Source: B30-G6 sp963701385 (lineage in GTDB: Bacteria; Desulfobacterota; Desulfobacteria; Desulfobacterales; B30-G6). From it: a stretch of 64,000 nucleotides of DNA. Of the stretch, positions 53,043 through 61,795 are shown in pieces. Location of the stretch: positions 434,001-498,000 of the forward strand of contig CAVOZW010000027.1 in the NCBI GenBank assembly GCA_963701385.1, written 5' to 3'. Each line of letters begins with the position of its first letter. Within the stretch, counting starts at the first letter, position 1. Both the position numbers and the translations under genes were made by a program. The notes beneath the pieces are model-generated. The model worked only from the letters and a program-made list of their open reading frames with translations, was not told where the DNA came from and searched no databases.

Positions 53043-54934
53043 CTCTCAAGCCATTCAGATATCATGACAATACCCCAAAAAGATTCCATCGCTGCCTGAC
53101 CGGTCGTTCGCGCGTATTGGTAGTACGCCAGCAACTTGTCGATTTCGAACAGCCCCATATCTTCAAGCGCCGGGCTGTGCAGTCGTTTAGACACGTAGTC
53201 CGACCAGTCGTTTAAGACCCACGAATGATAGGGTATTGCAGATCCAAATCCTCTTTTCTCCATGGTCACGATTTCGACTGGGAGCCGCGAGGTTAACGCT
53301 TTCCTGAGCATCATTTTGTTCGACAGGCTGTCTTGTTTCCAGCCAACTTTCTGGCTTGCCGGTATTCGCATGGCCAGCTCCATCATCTTGACGTCCAGAA
53401 ACGGTGAACGATATTCCAGGGAATTCGCCATGCCTGTTATGTCCGGAATGTCGACAATGCTGTGCTGGCTGGTGAGCATCAACTGCTGAAAGAAAAACCC
53501 GTCCAGGAGACGTCCAGCACCGTATTGGTCAAATCTTTCGCTCAATAGATCGGAGGGATCGCTTTCACCGACAAGGGACTTCATTTTGTCGCTGTAGATG
53601 TGGTCAAAAAAAGGTCGCATCTGACTGAAGCGTATGGAGGCCGCAATTTTGTTGAGCGGAATCTGCTGAAGTGCTTGATATTTTTGCCTGGAGCGTTTCA
53701 GCCCAGCCAGAGGAATAACGCCGAGGCAGGGTGCAAGATGCCATTTTTCCAATAGCCCCCAAAGGTTCAGTTTGCGGTCGATGGATCGCAGCACCTGACA
53801 ATCGGCATAGCCGCCAAAAAGCTCATCCCCCCCGTTGCCGGTCATGGCGACCTTCACATATTTTCGAATCAGGGATGCCAGTGTGTGTGCGTGAAGCGGA
53901 ACAAACGTGGCAACCGGTTCATCAAAGCTGCAAATGACGTTCCGAATGCTGGACAGCTGTTTTGTTTCAAAGGTCAGTTCGTGATGATTTGTGTGGAAAC
54001 GTTCCGCCACCTTGCGGGCAGCTGACATTTCAATTCCGGCGGCTTCCATTTCGCCGCTGACACAAAACGTGTCGATCGTCTTCATCGTACGGTGCATGGA
54101 AGCCACCACGGCGCTCGAGTCGAGGCCGCCCGAAAGGGTGGCCCCGATCGGAACATCGCTCCGGCAGAGAAGATTGACGGTTTCATCGAAACAGCGATTG
54201 AATTCATCGGCGGCATCATTCGGATCCGTGATCAGCCCGGCAGTCGTGAACATCGGTTTCCAGTATCGATGAATAGACACGCGATCGCTCGTTACCGTCA
54301 TATACTCGGAAGGTCTTAGCTTTCGAATATCCTTGAAGGCGGAATAGGGTGCGGGAACATTGACATAATGCAGGCCCAGGTGAAGACCCACCGGGTCGAT
54401 TTCTCTGGATATTTGCGGGAGGGCCAGGAGGGACTTGATTTCCGATCCGAAACAAAACAGGCCGTTCTGGTTCGTGTAGACGAGAGGTTTTTCCCCGGCC
54501 CGGTCGCGCGCCAAGAAAAGTCGTTTCTCTTTGCGATCCCAGATGGCGAAGGCGAACATCCCCCGCAGTTCGTTTAAACACGCAATCCCCTTATGAACGT
54601 AGAGTTGCAGCAGAACCTCTGTATCCGAAGCACTGTCGAACCGGACACCGCGTTCTTCGAGATCCTTCTTCAATTCGATATAGTTGTATATTTCACCGTT
54701 GAAGGTAATGGCATAATCGCCGTTCCTGATGGTCATGGGCTGGTTTGCCGAATCGGACAGATCGATGACGGCCAGGCGGGCGTTGCCCAGGGCAATCGAC
54801 CGGTCAAGATAGATATTCGTTCGATCCGGTCCGCGATGCTCAAGGGTATCCGTCATTTTGCGGATGAATTTCTCTTTGGCGATCACATCTTCTCGTCGTG
54901 AAGACCGGTCAAAAATACCGCATATGCCACACAT
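53033..54934 (-). CDS. asnB: Asparagine synthase (glutamine-hydrolysing)-like amidotransferase
   Basis: The 633-residue protein has the N-terminal class II glutamine amidotransferase (Cys-2 nucleophile in MCGICGIF, EHRGPDR, FNGEIYNY) and the synthetase domain with the ATP pyrophosphatase loop LSGGLDSSAV (268-275) and MTGNGGDELFGGY. Both active sites look intact, so asparagine or another amide may be made. Lasso-peptide cyclases belong to the same superfamily but often lose glutaminase residues. It is divergent from the candidate RiPP operon with a shared 385-base control region. The 3' end overlaps the convergent J-domain gene by 10 bases. Confidence 0.92.
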   Translation of the reverse strand: MCGICGIFDRSSRREDVIAKEKFIRKMTDTLEHRGPDRTNIYLDRSIALGNARLAVIDLSDSANQPMTIRNGDYAITFNGEIYNYIELKKDLEERGVRFDSASDTEVLLQLYVHKGIACLNELRGMFAFAIWDRKEKRLFLARDRAGEKPLVYTNQNGLFCFGSEIKSLLALPQISREIDPVGLHLGLHYVNVPAPYSAFKDIRKLRPSEYMTVTSDRVSIHRYWKPMFTTAGLITDPNDAADEFNRCFDETVNLLCRSDVPIGATLSGGLDSSAVVASMHRTMKTIDTFCVSGEMEAAGIEMSAARKVAERFHTNHHELTFETKQLSSIRNVICSFDEPVATFVPLHAHTLASLIRKYVKVAMTGNGGDELFGGYADCQVLRSIDRKLNLWGLLEKWHLAPCLGVIPLAGLKRSRQKYQALQQIPLNKIAASIRFSQMRPFFDHIYSDKMKSLVGESDPSDLLSERFDQYGAGRLLDGFFFQQLMLTSQHSIVDIPDITGMANSLEYRSPFLDVKMMELAMRIPASQKVGWKQDSLSNKMMLRKALTSRLPVEIVTMEKRGFGSAIPYHSWVLNDWSDYVSKRLHSPALEDMGLFEIDKLLAYYQYARTTGQAAMESFWGIVMISEWLESYF

Positions 54935-55319
54935 AAAACCAAGCGCCCCTTTTTTTCACACGCCAGCGGACCGTCACCAAAGCCTGCAACCGATTATGAT
55001 ATCATACGCATAGAGTCCGGCTAAAAGGCAACCGTTTTCTCGTTTCTCTGCATCGGCGGGAATCGATTCGGCAATTGCCGACCTCTGAAAAGCACTTGAC
55101 CCTTCAGGCAACATGCTTTGGACCACCTGGTAACCGTCACATTATTGTTTTTTTTATTGACATTTTGGCCCACTCTGCTAAAAACTGAAGCCCATAATCG
55201 GAAACGGATTGGTTGACCCTGGTCGGGTGGCATCCTCACGGCGTGGCAATGTTTGACCATGACTTGGATTGCCGCCTTTCATTAACTGCTGTAGAAATTC
55301 AAACCGATGTGAGGTAAAA
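54935..55319. other. Divergent control region of asnB and the RiPP operon
   Basis: About 385 AT-rich bases. A minus-strand frame of 79 codons (55021-55260) has no family features and is not called. A promoter candidate for the plus strand is listed separately. Confidence 0.5.
55157..55184 (+). promoter_or_regulatory. Candidate promoter for the RiPP precursor operon
   Basis: TTGACA at 55157-55162 is a perfect -35 box. TAAAAA at 55179-55184 after 16 bases is a fair -10 box. It would give a leader of about 130 bases before the precursor start. Confidence 0.35.
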
Positions 55320-55463
55320 ATGGAAGAGATCGAAAAAAAAGAAATTTCCAAGCCCGAGTATGCTTCACCCGAAATGACAAAACATGAACCAATCAAGATT
55401 GTGCAGGGTTCGGCTGGATCTTGCTATGGTCTCTACTACGTTTCCTTGTATTACAATTACTGA
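55320..55463 (+). CDS. Candidate RiPP precursor peptide, Tyr-rich core
   Basis: The frame encodes 47 residues. GAGG lies five bases before the ATG, better than the longer frame from 55269. The first about 28 residues form a charged leader with KPEYASPEMTKHEPIK; its YxxPxM resembles the YxxPxL segment by which PqqD-type recognition domains bind leaders. The C-terminal part, GSAGSCYGLYYVSLYYNY, has six Tyr, one Cys and Gly/Ser spacers and no Asp, Glu, Lys or Arg. It precedes two HPr-kinase-like, four radical SAM and one B2-like protease-type genes, and a PqqD gene lies downstream on the other strand. The likely modifications are radical SAM crosslinks at Tyr or Cys. The cleavage site (after VQ or around GS) is inferred. 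Confidence 0.75.
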   Translation: MEEIEKKEISKPEYASPEMTKHEPIKIVQGSAGSCYGLYYVSLYYNY

Positions 55464-55682
55464 TTGGCGTATCGGTCTAGATGCAAAGGCGGGGATTCAT
55501 CTAATCCAAAAAATGATTGCTTGTGCAAAAAAGGGATTGCTTCCCGCAACCAATAGAGAAAGAACTTTATTGCATACGCTGTTCACGGGCATACGCTTTT
55601 CTCATTGAGAAGAAATATCACCTTTTAACGTCGGCGTGGATCCCTTGTTTAGGGAGATATGCCGACAGTTGTTTTATGCCAC
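55464..55682 (+). other. Gap between the precursor and the first HPrK-like gene
   Basis: About 220 bases. A 31-codon frame (ATG 55513 to TGA 55608, including KKGLLPATNRERTLLH) lacks a ribosome site and is unlike the precursor, so it is not called as a gene. The gap could hold a weak attenuator, but no clear hairpin with T-run is seen. Confidence 0.4.
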
Positions 55683-56735
55683 ATGAAAATCAATCTTGCC
55701 GGGAAACCCGCCCACATTGCCCGAAAAAACTCACCGAATCGATTCGATATATCAATCGGAATTCTGACGATCTGTGTTCATTGCGACAAGAGCAGCATTC
55801 TCAAAAGTCTGAAGGCTCAATTCGGAAACAGTGACAACGGCCTTTCGAACCTCAAAAAAATTGACTGCTATGTTACCCTGGACAGGCAGCGCTTTGAGGA
55901 GCTGAAACGCTTGGTTCCCTTCAATCCACCCAGTGTCGACGTAAGCCCCGGTATAACCATCCGCTATGCATTTGATCGGCAAAAGACATGGTTGCTGATT
56001 TCGTCAACCGCCATTATCGAACTCGACGACGGCAGACCGGAAATCAGCCGTGTGTATCTGGATCCTCAAAGCTATCGGCGTGTTGACCAGGGGTGCAAGC
56101 GGAGAAAAGCGGACCCGGAAGCCTTTTTTTATCCATTGCTGGCCGAGTGGATTCGAAACTTTGACGCCTGCTTGATGCATTGCGGGGCCGTCACATTGGG
56201 TGATCGCGCCATCGTTTTGACCGGCCCGCCCGGAAGCGGCAAATCGACGCATGTCCTGCGCATGCTTCAAAAAGGGGCTCACTTTCTAGCCGACGATCTG
56301 GCGATCCTGCATCGATCTCCGTCAGGTCTTCGAATGTTGTCCCTGCGGGAGGTCGTCAATGTCAGCGGCCATGTTTTGGGGATGTTCCCCGAATTGGCCT
56401 TTCTAAAAGACTGCCCGAAAAGAGGGGACGGCAAGTACACCCTGAACGTGAAGGAAAACATGGGTCTGGACATTAAGCCCTTTGCATACCCCGGAACAAT
56501 CGTTCGAATGGCGCCGGGTGAGGCGCAATGGCTCAGGGCCTGCAAGCGCAAGCAACAGATGGACCATATGCATTCAATGGCCTGGTTCGTTTCCAGACCT
56601 CGGGCAAGTGAAAACCATTTCAATCTTCTGGCAGACTGGCTGCTGGCATCCTCTCAATGGGAAGTCTCTCAGGGTTTTCTCAAGAACCGATTAGACGATT
56701 TTATGGAAAGCATGTCCAAGGGATTGACGCCTTGA
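55683..56735 (+). CDS. HPr-kinase/phosphorylase-like P-loop protein 1
   Basis: The protein has about 350 residues. The N-terminal 165 residues are poorly conserved. The C-terminal half has LMHCGAVTLGDRAIVLTGPP and Walker A GPPGSGKST (residues about 181-189 from Met 55683), then FLADDLAILHR. This is the HPrK-like fold found in RiPP clusters (for example ScmC-type and lasso-associated kinases), which can phosphorylate Ser in peptides or have other roles. The N-terminus is uncertain: Met at 55659 is in frame but has GGGAG only two bases away. The stop overlaps the next ATG. Confidence 0.82.
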   Translation: MKINLAGKPAHIARKNSPNRFDISIGILTICVHCDKSSILKSLKAQFGNSDNGLSNLKKIDCYVTLDRQRFEELKRLVPFNPPSVDVSPGITIRYAFDRQKTWLLISSTAIIELDDGRPEISRVYLDPQSYRRVDQGCKRRKADPEAFFYPLLAEWIRNFDACLMHCGAVTLGDRAIVLTGPPGSGKSTHVLRMLQKGAHFLADDLAILHRSPSGLRMLSLREVVNVSGHVLGMFPELAFLKDCPKRGDGKYTLNVKENMGLDIKPFAYPGTIVRMAPGEAQWLRACKRKQQMDHMHSMAWFVSRPRASENHFNLLADWLLASSQWEVSQGFLKNRLDDFMESMSKGLTP

Positions 56736-57775
56736 TGAAAACAAATACCGGGTCCATTGCAGATTTTTATGCCTTGCTTGTGCCGCAAAGTGAGCATCGT
56801 TTACAAAAAATCATGATGGATCGTCTGCTTCTCATATCGTCACCCGTAAAGACACTGGCCCAAGCGTTCGTCTCGGCCTTCGGCTCCCTGAACCATGGGT
56901 TCATACAAGAAGGAGACCGCATCACGGACGGCTGCATCATCGACGTTGCAACATCACACCCGGAGTGGAAAGACTTGCTTGAAAGCAACATCAAACGTAA
57001 GATCGTCCACGACGGCGGCATTGGAGAACTCGAGGCCTACGAAGCCAAGGACGGCATCGTCATCGTCAAACCAGCTCTGGGAATCGTGATGATTGCAGAA
57101 ACCGGTGAGATTGTCTGCCTTGTAAACGGGGAAACCGGGCCTGATCGGCAGCCGGGGTTACTCAATCTTTTCGTTTTTTCTCAGATTCTTATGGTTGAAC
57201 TTCTCGCCAGGGGACAATGGACCATCGTTCATTCCGGGTGTGTCGGCCGCAATGGAAGGTGCCTACTGATCACGGGTCCTAGCGGCAGCGGAAAGACCAC
57301 CCTGACACTGAGACTGGTGAGCGAGGGATGGGACTTTTATGGTGACGATCAGGTTGTCGTGGGTTCCGGTCCCGACCGTTACTGGAAGGCCTGGCCGTAT
57401 TGGAGAACGGTTCGGGCTTCGGCTGAGACATGCCGTTCCCTTCCGCACCTCAGGCAGCTTGCCGATCGATGTTCATCCGCGGCGGAACACCAGATCGACA
57501 TCAAGCAATTCTATCCCCAAAAGCGCCCGAAGCCCGGAATCATCGATGCCATTTATTTTCTCAACACAAACAGCGAACCAGCGCTTATACGCCTGAACGT
57601 CACCGAGGCGATGCAGCAACTCGGGCAGTGCTTTCTATATTACACCCAGGACCGATATGCCGAGAGAGCCTTGAATTTTTTGTGTGACGTTTCAACCGTC
57701 ATCCCCGTGTATTCCCTGTCCCGGGGTATGCTGAACGCTGAAAAAATCATTTTTGGAACCCCTCATGAAACATAG
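56735..57775 (+). CDS. HPr-kinase/phosphorylase-like P-loop protein 2
   Basis: The ATG at 56735 overlaps the preceding TGA by one base. The 346-residue protein carries WTIVHSGCVGRNGRCLLITG, Walker A GPSGSGKTT (residues about 181-189), and WDFYGDDQVVV with the acidic pair after the P-loop. The P-loop position and the HxG(A/C)V motif match those of the preceding protein, so the two are diverged paralogues and might form a heteromer. The last 11 bases overlap the start of the radical SAM gene. Confidence 0.82.
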   Translation: MKTNTGSIADFYALLVPQSEHRLQKIMMDRLLLISSPVKTLAQAFVSAFGSLNHGFIQEGDRITDGCIIDVATSHPEWKDLLESNIKRKIVHDGGIGELEAYEAKDGIVIVKPALGIVMIAETGEIVCLVNGETGPDRQPGLLNLFVFSQILMVELLARGQWTIVHSGCVGRNGRCLLITGPSGSGKTTLTLRLVSEGWDFYGDDQVVVGSGPDRYWKAWPYWRTVRASAETCRSLPHLRQLADRCSSAAEHQIDIKQFYPQKRPKPGIIDAIYFLNTNSEPALIRLNVTEAMQQLGQCFLYYTQDRYAERALNFLCDVSTVIPVYSLSRGMLNAEKIIFGTPHET

Positions 57776-59141
57776 CATCGTCGACCTTCTGACCGGCAAA
57801 CCCGATAGCGATCTGAAAATGGGTCTGGCCATCATGGGACCACGGCCTGAATCGTACGTTCTGGAGCTGCTCGAGGCAATTTCCATTTCAGACGATCGTC
57901 GACGGCAATTTTTGGTGGACTTCTGTCAATCTCAGTTCCCCTTTCTTTTTGACACATACAGCGAGACCGGCCGCGTCGCTGCCGGGAGACGCTTCGATGT
58001 CGGTGGCGACATGTACGAAAAGGAAACCGTTTTTCTGCAAGGCGTCGAGAATTGGCTTGACGGTCGAAAAACGGACCCTTCGCGCTGCTTCTACGTGTTA
58101 GCAGGCCACAAAGCGCTTTATGGTGAATACGAAGCCCTCATCGAACCGCGATGGGGAAACGAAGGCCTTCGGTCGTTCAGACATGATACCCATGCGAGAA
58201 AGGACGCCGCCGAAAGGCAGCTGTGCCTGGTGCCGACCTATAAATGCAACCTCGATTGTGATTATTGCCTCAGCTCCCAAATGCCCAAGAAGGACGTGTC
58301 GCTCAAAAATATCCTCTTTTTTCTCAAATGGTCGCAGGCCGCCAATGTCAAAAGAATCCGTCTTTACGGTGGTGAGCCAACCCACTATACACACTTTCCT
58401 GACCTCGTGTCTCTGGTTCAGGCATCAGGGATGAAACTCTATTTTGCATCCAACCTAATTTTCCCCAGAGAGACGCTGCGCGCCATCGACCCCAAAACAG
58501 TCGAACTGATTACCGCGCACATCCGCTCACCGTCCATAGCAGGTGACCTGCAGAAGACCTTTTGGTTGAATGCAAAAAAACTGCGCGACCGGCGAATTAA
58601 GCTCATGTTCCGCTACAATGTCATGGATGAAGACTGGCAGTTTATCGTAGAAAGATTACAGCAGCTGAAGGTCAATGAAATTTCGTTTGCGAATGTGGTG
58701 GAGCCGGGAGCGCCGGTGGATCTGAATGCTGAAAAATGGCTCGAAAAAGCCAAAATTGCGGGCCGATTTGCAAATGTGATGCTGAGCAACGGTATCACAC
58801 CGCTTATCGCAAAACCACTCCCGCTATGTCTCGTCGATAGGGCAGGCTTCAAGGACCTCTGGCATGTTTTCAGGGGCCATTGCGGCGTGCACCTGGTCGA
58901 CTATACCTGGAATACACTGATAAGACCAGATATGTCCCTGGCCCTTTGTGACGGTGATTTTCTGCAAAACCGACCTTTTCTATGGGAGTTTGAAAATTGG
59001 GAGAAACTCACTGCATACGTTGCCCCTCGAATGAAGGCCTGGCAGGAAACGCTTTTCAAGCCCATCTGTGAAACCTGCTATTTTCGCTTCAGGGCGCTGT
59101 GCCAGGGATTCTGCCTCGCGATGAAAGGGGCGAATTCATGA
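57765..59141 (+). CDS. Radical SAM/SPASM-type peptide maturase with N-terminal extension
   Basis: From ATG 57765, which overlaps the preceding gene by 11 bases, the protein has 458 residues. The radical SAM motif is CNLDCDYC (Cys 161, 165, 168), followed by IRLYGGEPTHY. The first 155 residues are an unrecognised extension (FCQSQFPFLFDTYSETGR) that might bind the leader. The C-terminal cysteines CETCYFRFRALCQGFCLA are of the SPASM/twitch type and hold auxiliary Fe-S clusters. Such enzymes crosslink or epimerise residues in peptide precursors. It ends in ATGA overlapping a 17-codon ORF. Confidence 0.88.
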   Translation: MKHSIVDLLTGKPDSDLKMGLAIMGPRPESYVLELLEAISISDDRRRQFLVDFCQSQFPFLFDTYSETGRVAAGRRFDVGGDMYEKETVFLQGVENWLDGRKTDPSRCFYVLAGHKALYGEYEALIEPRWGNEGLRSFRHDTHARKDAAERQLCLVPTYKCNLDCDYCLSSQMPKKDVSLKNILFFLKWSQAANVKRIRLYGGEPTHYTHFPDLVSLVQASGMKLYFASNLIFPRETLRAIDPKTVELITAHIRSPSIAGDLQKTFWLNAKKLRDRRIKLMFRYNVMDEDWQFIVERLQQLKVNEISFANVVEPGAPVDLNAEKWLEKAKIAGRFANVMLSNGITPLIAKPLPLCLVDRAGFKDLWHVFRGHCGVHLVDYTWNTLIRPDMSLALCDGDFLQNRPFLWEFENWEKLTAYVAPRMKAWQETLFKPICETCYFRFRALCQGFCLAMKGANS

Positions 59142-59191
59142 CCGCCATCGATCTGCGAATTTACGCCGCGGGTGGTGGAAATATAGGATGA
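59138..59191 (+). CDS. 17-codon ORF coupled by ATGA overlaps
   Basis: ATG at 59138 overlaps the stop of the radical SAM gene, and its TGA overlaps the ATG of the B2-like gene. The product would be MTAIDLRIYAAGGGNIG. It may be a coupling peptide without function, a very small protein, or the original N-terminus of the B2-like gene after a frame change. Confidence 0.4.
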   Translation: MTAIDLRIYAAGGGNIG

Positions 59192-59664
59192 TAAACGTTT
59201 TTGGAACATATACAGCGGTTCTGCGCCGCATTTCGCGTGTCAGCAGAATCACGAAAAACCGGAATTTCACGCAGCTGGTTGCGTCGGTGGAGTCCGGGTT
59301 CGAGATGATAGCACTGCCGAAACCGGCAGAAATCAGTTTTTTTTTGGCCCATGGAAGTCTCTGGAAACTCCATTCGGGCTTTCGAAAAAACATGTGTTTG
59401 TATTATACCATGATCTGCCTGGCTCACGAGCTTTTTAAGGGCTCGGATCCCGAGGTGAACGTGTGCATCTCTATCGACAACATGGATTCAACCGACGGCC
59501 ACTGCTGGCTCACACTGAACGGCCGGGTTATTCACCGCACGCCGTTACAGGACAACAAGGGATATGGCCAAATGTTCACAAAACACGGACGCATTCGCTA
59601 CTGGCTGAGAAACGCGAAGGTCGAACCAAATATCGGCCATAATACGGTCGTCAAAAAGGGGTGA
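59188..59664 (+). CDS. Lasso-type B2 / transglutaminase-like leader protease homologue
   Basis: The 158-residue protein resembles lasso-peptide B2 proteins (transglut_core3): a helical N-terminus, then KNMCLYYTMICLAHELFKG with the catalytic-type Cys, VNVCISIDN, and DGHCWLTLNGRVI with the His. In lasso pathways B2 cleaves the leader with help from the PqqD-like B1. Here the PqqD-like partner is on the convergent operon. Its length is normal for B2 proteins (130-160). The gene is coupled to the preceding ORF and followed after 6 bases by a radical SAM gene. Confidence 0.75.
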   Translation: MINVFGTYTAVLRRISRVSRITKNRNFTQLVASVESGFEMIALPKPAEISFFLAHGSLWKLHSGFRKNMCLYYTMICLAHELFKGSDPEVNVCISIDNMDSTDGHCWLTLNGRVIHRTPLQDNKGYGQMFTKHGRIRYWLRNAKVEPNIGHNTVVKKG

Positions 59665-59670
59665 AGCAGC

Positions 59671-60663
59671 ATGGCAAATCTGATGTTAACGACCCGCTGT
59701 AATTTTGATTGCGATTACTGTTTCGGCAAAGAAATGATCGGAAAAGGGCATGCCCAGCAAACGATGTCCATGCCGCTTTTCAACACAATCCTCGACTGGT
59801 TCGAACGGGCACAAATGTCGCATCTGGATATCCATCTCATGGGAGGTGAGCCCACGCTCAGTCCCCATTTCGGCGACATACTGTCGGAACTTGCAAGAAG
59901 ACGTTTGCGGTATGTCGTCTTTTCCAATTTTTCTACAGTATTGGATCCCGGTTTACTTGAAAAATCCGTCCGCCAGGATGGGCGGTGGGTTGTCAATGTC
60001 AACGACCCTTCGAATTATACCCGGAATCAGCTCACAAGGCTTCACCAGCATCTGAATTCAGCCGGTCGCTGTGCCATGTTGACACTGAACATCACCGATT
60101 CCACGACGAGGTTCGACTATATTCTGGACTATATCGATCGTTTTGGCCTCGACCGGAAAATAAAAATCGGGGTAGCGCTGCCGACGCTTGATCATCGAAA
60201 CATACATGTCAAAAGAGACGAATTTCCCGCGGTTGCCGAACACATTCTCAGGCTTGTGGACGAGGCTGCCGACCGAAAAATTGAAGTCGCGTTTGAGTGC
60301 GGGGTGGCATACTGTCTGTTCACCGACATACAACGTGAAAAGCTTGAGGGTGTCCACATCAGTCACTGTGGTTCACGTCTTGACATTACACCGACCGGCA
60401 ATGTTATCAACTGTCTTCCCCTTTGCAGCATCGCGTCCATCCCCTTCGATAACTTCAAGCATTATGGGGAAGCCTTGTCCTGGTTTCAAAATACATTGTC
60501 CCCTTACCGAAGCATTGGAAGCGGTGCCGAATGCCTGACATGCCGATATCTTACTGAGGGTTTGTGCCAGGCCTGCCTGGCCGAAACGTTGTGGAAACTC
60601 AACAAGATCGCCATACCGCCGTACCCGGATGCCAAGGAGCAATGCCGACTTTCAACAACTTGA
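59671..60663 (+). CDS. Radical SAM/SPASM protein 2
   Basis: The 330-residue protein starts directly with the cluster motif (MANLMLTTRCNFDCDYC, Cys 10, 14, 17), then LDIHLMGGEPTLSPHF and YVVFSNFST. The C-terminal SPASM region has SHCGSRLDITPTGNVINCLP, then ECLTCRYLTEGLCQACLAE. It is closely similar in plan to the protein encoded at 62710-63669 on the other strand (motif at the same residues, GGEPTL). It probably installs a crosslink in the precursor. Confidence 0.9.
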   Translation: MANLMLTTRCNFDCDYCFGKEMIGKGHAQQTMSMPLFNTILDWFERAQMSHLDIHLMGGEPTLSPHFGDILSELARRRLRYVVFSNFSTVLDPGLLEKSVRQDGRWVVNVNDPSNYTRNQLTRLHQHLNSAGRCAMLTLNITDSTTRFDYILDYIDRFGLDRKIKIGVALPTLDHRNIHVKRDEFPAVAEHILRLVDEAADRKIEVAFECGVAYCLFTDIQREKLEGVHISHCGSRLDITPTGNVINCLPLCSIASIPFDNFKHYGEALSWFQNTLSPYRSIGSGAECLTCRYLTEGLCQACLAETLWKLNKIAIPPYPDAKEQCRLSTT

Positions 60664-60685
60664 AGCCAATCACAGGCAGTAACGC

Positions 60686-61774
60686 GTGAATTTCTTGCTT
60701 ACCACTATTCTGCGACGCAAAATTTTACGGGCAACCGGTCACCAGTCAGCCCGTCCTGAGGGTATCATTATCGAGCCGACCAATCACTGTACGAACAGTT
60801 GCCCGATATGTGGTTCGGTTCAGAACTCCTGCAGGCGTTCCAAGGGCTATATGGCGTGGGATCTGTTTACGCGCATCGCTGAACAAACGGTGGCCATCCG
60901 ACCGGCGTTGGTATTTCTTTATGCCCAGGGTGAATCGCTGATGCACCGGCGTATTGTGGACATGGTCAAGGAACTTTCCAAAAACGATCTCGACACAGAA
61001 ATCGTAACCAATGGCGACCTTTTGACGCCGCATTTGGTAACATCGCTCTATGAGGCCGGGTTGACAAACCTGACGGTCTCACATCCCGCAGCCACACCTG
61101 AAAACTTTGCGCGCTGCAGGGGTAAAACCTACCGTTCCGAAGATGAAAAAAGACTCTTTGAAGCCCTGGGATACTGGGAAGGCCAAAACCGAGACCTGAC
61201 CATCCGGAGTCTGGTCGTTCCCGATCTTTTGTATCACCACCTAGACAGCCTGGCCGATTTTTTGGAAAGATGTTTTGCGGTACCGGCAGTCAACCGGGTA
61301 GATCTGCATGGATATCTGCCGTGGCCACGCCATTTCTGTATCGATTTAATGCCCACGATATTTGAAAGACCCTGGCGTTGCGAATTGGGCCTGCAGAATT
61401 TGACCGTCTTTTGGGACGGTACGGTGACACCCTGTTCATATGATGTAAATGCTGAACTGGCGATTGGACATGTCGACAAGACCCCTCTCTTCGAACTCTA
61501 CAATGATAAAAAAATGAGAATGCTGCGCAAACGTTGGCATGGCGACGGTCGCAACTGGCCGGAATTGTGTAAGGCCTGCATGATCAGCCGCTGCAAGTCT
61601 CCGACCGTGCCGGTCCTGAAAAAGAAAACCAAGCATCGTGCCCTTTTTAATCCCGAAGAAATGATTTCAATCTTCGAAGGCCAGGTGGTGTGGCGGGATA
61701 AAAAACGCCTGCTCCGATATTTGAACAGCGCTGTAAGAAATATTGACGGAAAGCTGGATCACCGAACCGCCTAG
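60686..61774 (+). CDS. Radical SAM/SPASM protein 3
   Basis: This is a GTG-initiated 362-residue protein. The motif CTNSCPIC (Cys 35, 39, 42) lies after a 30-residue N-terminus. FLYAQGESLMHRRI replaces GGEP and resembles the GEP region of PqqE/MoaA relatives. The SPASM part has RPWRCELGLQNLTVFWDGTVTPCSYD, then CKACMISRCKS. This motif style is nearer to SPASM proteins acting on diverse substrates, so it may catalyse a different step from radical SAM proteins 2 and 4. It is the last gene of the plus-strand operon. Confidence 0.9.
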   Translation: MNFLLTTILRRKILRATGHQSARPEGIIIEPTNHCTNSCPICGSVQNSCRRSKGYMAWDLFTRIAEQTVAIRPALVFLYAQGESLMHRRIVDMVKELSKNDLDTEIVTNGDLLTPHLVTSLYEAGLTNLTVSHPAATPENFARCRGKTYRSEDEKRLFEALGYWEGQNRDLTIRSLVVPDLLYHHLDSLADFLERCFAVPAVNRVDLHGYLPWPRHFCIDLMPTIFERPWRCELGLQNLTVFWDGTVTPCSYDVNAELAIGHVDKTPLFELYNDKKMRMLRKRWHGDGRNWPELCKACMISRCKSPTVPVLKKKTKHRALFNPEEMISIFEGQVVWRDKKRLLRYLNSAVRNIDGKLDHRTA

Positions 61775-61795
61775 CCCGATTGTTGTGGATGGGTA

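Noticed and set aside
55021..55260. 79-codon minus-strand frame upstream of the RiPP precursor
   Set aside because: No family features, atypical composition, and it covers the likely promoter region of the plus-strand operon.
55513..55608. 31-codon frame between the precursor and the first HPrK-like gene as a second precursor
   Set aside because: No ribosome site, no leader motif and no resemblance to the first peptide.
55320..59664. Ordinary lasso-peptide cluster (precursor, B2, AsnB-type cyclase)
   Set aside because: The core has no Asp or Glu for the macrolactam ring and the leader lacks the usual penultimate Thr. The operon is dominated by radical SAM enzymes, so a standard lasso assignment does not fit.
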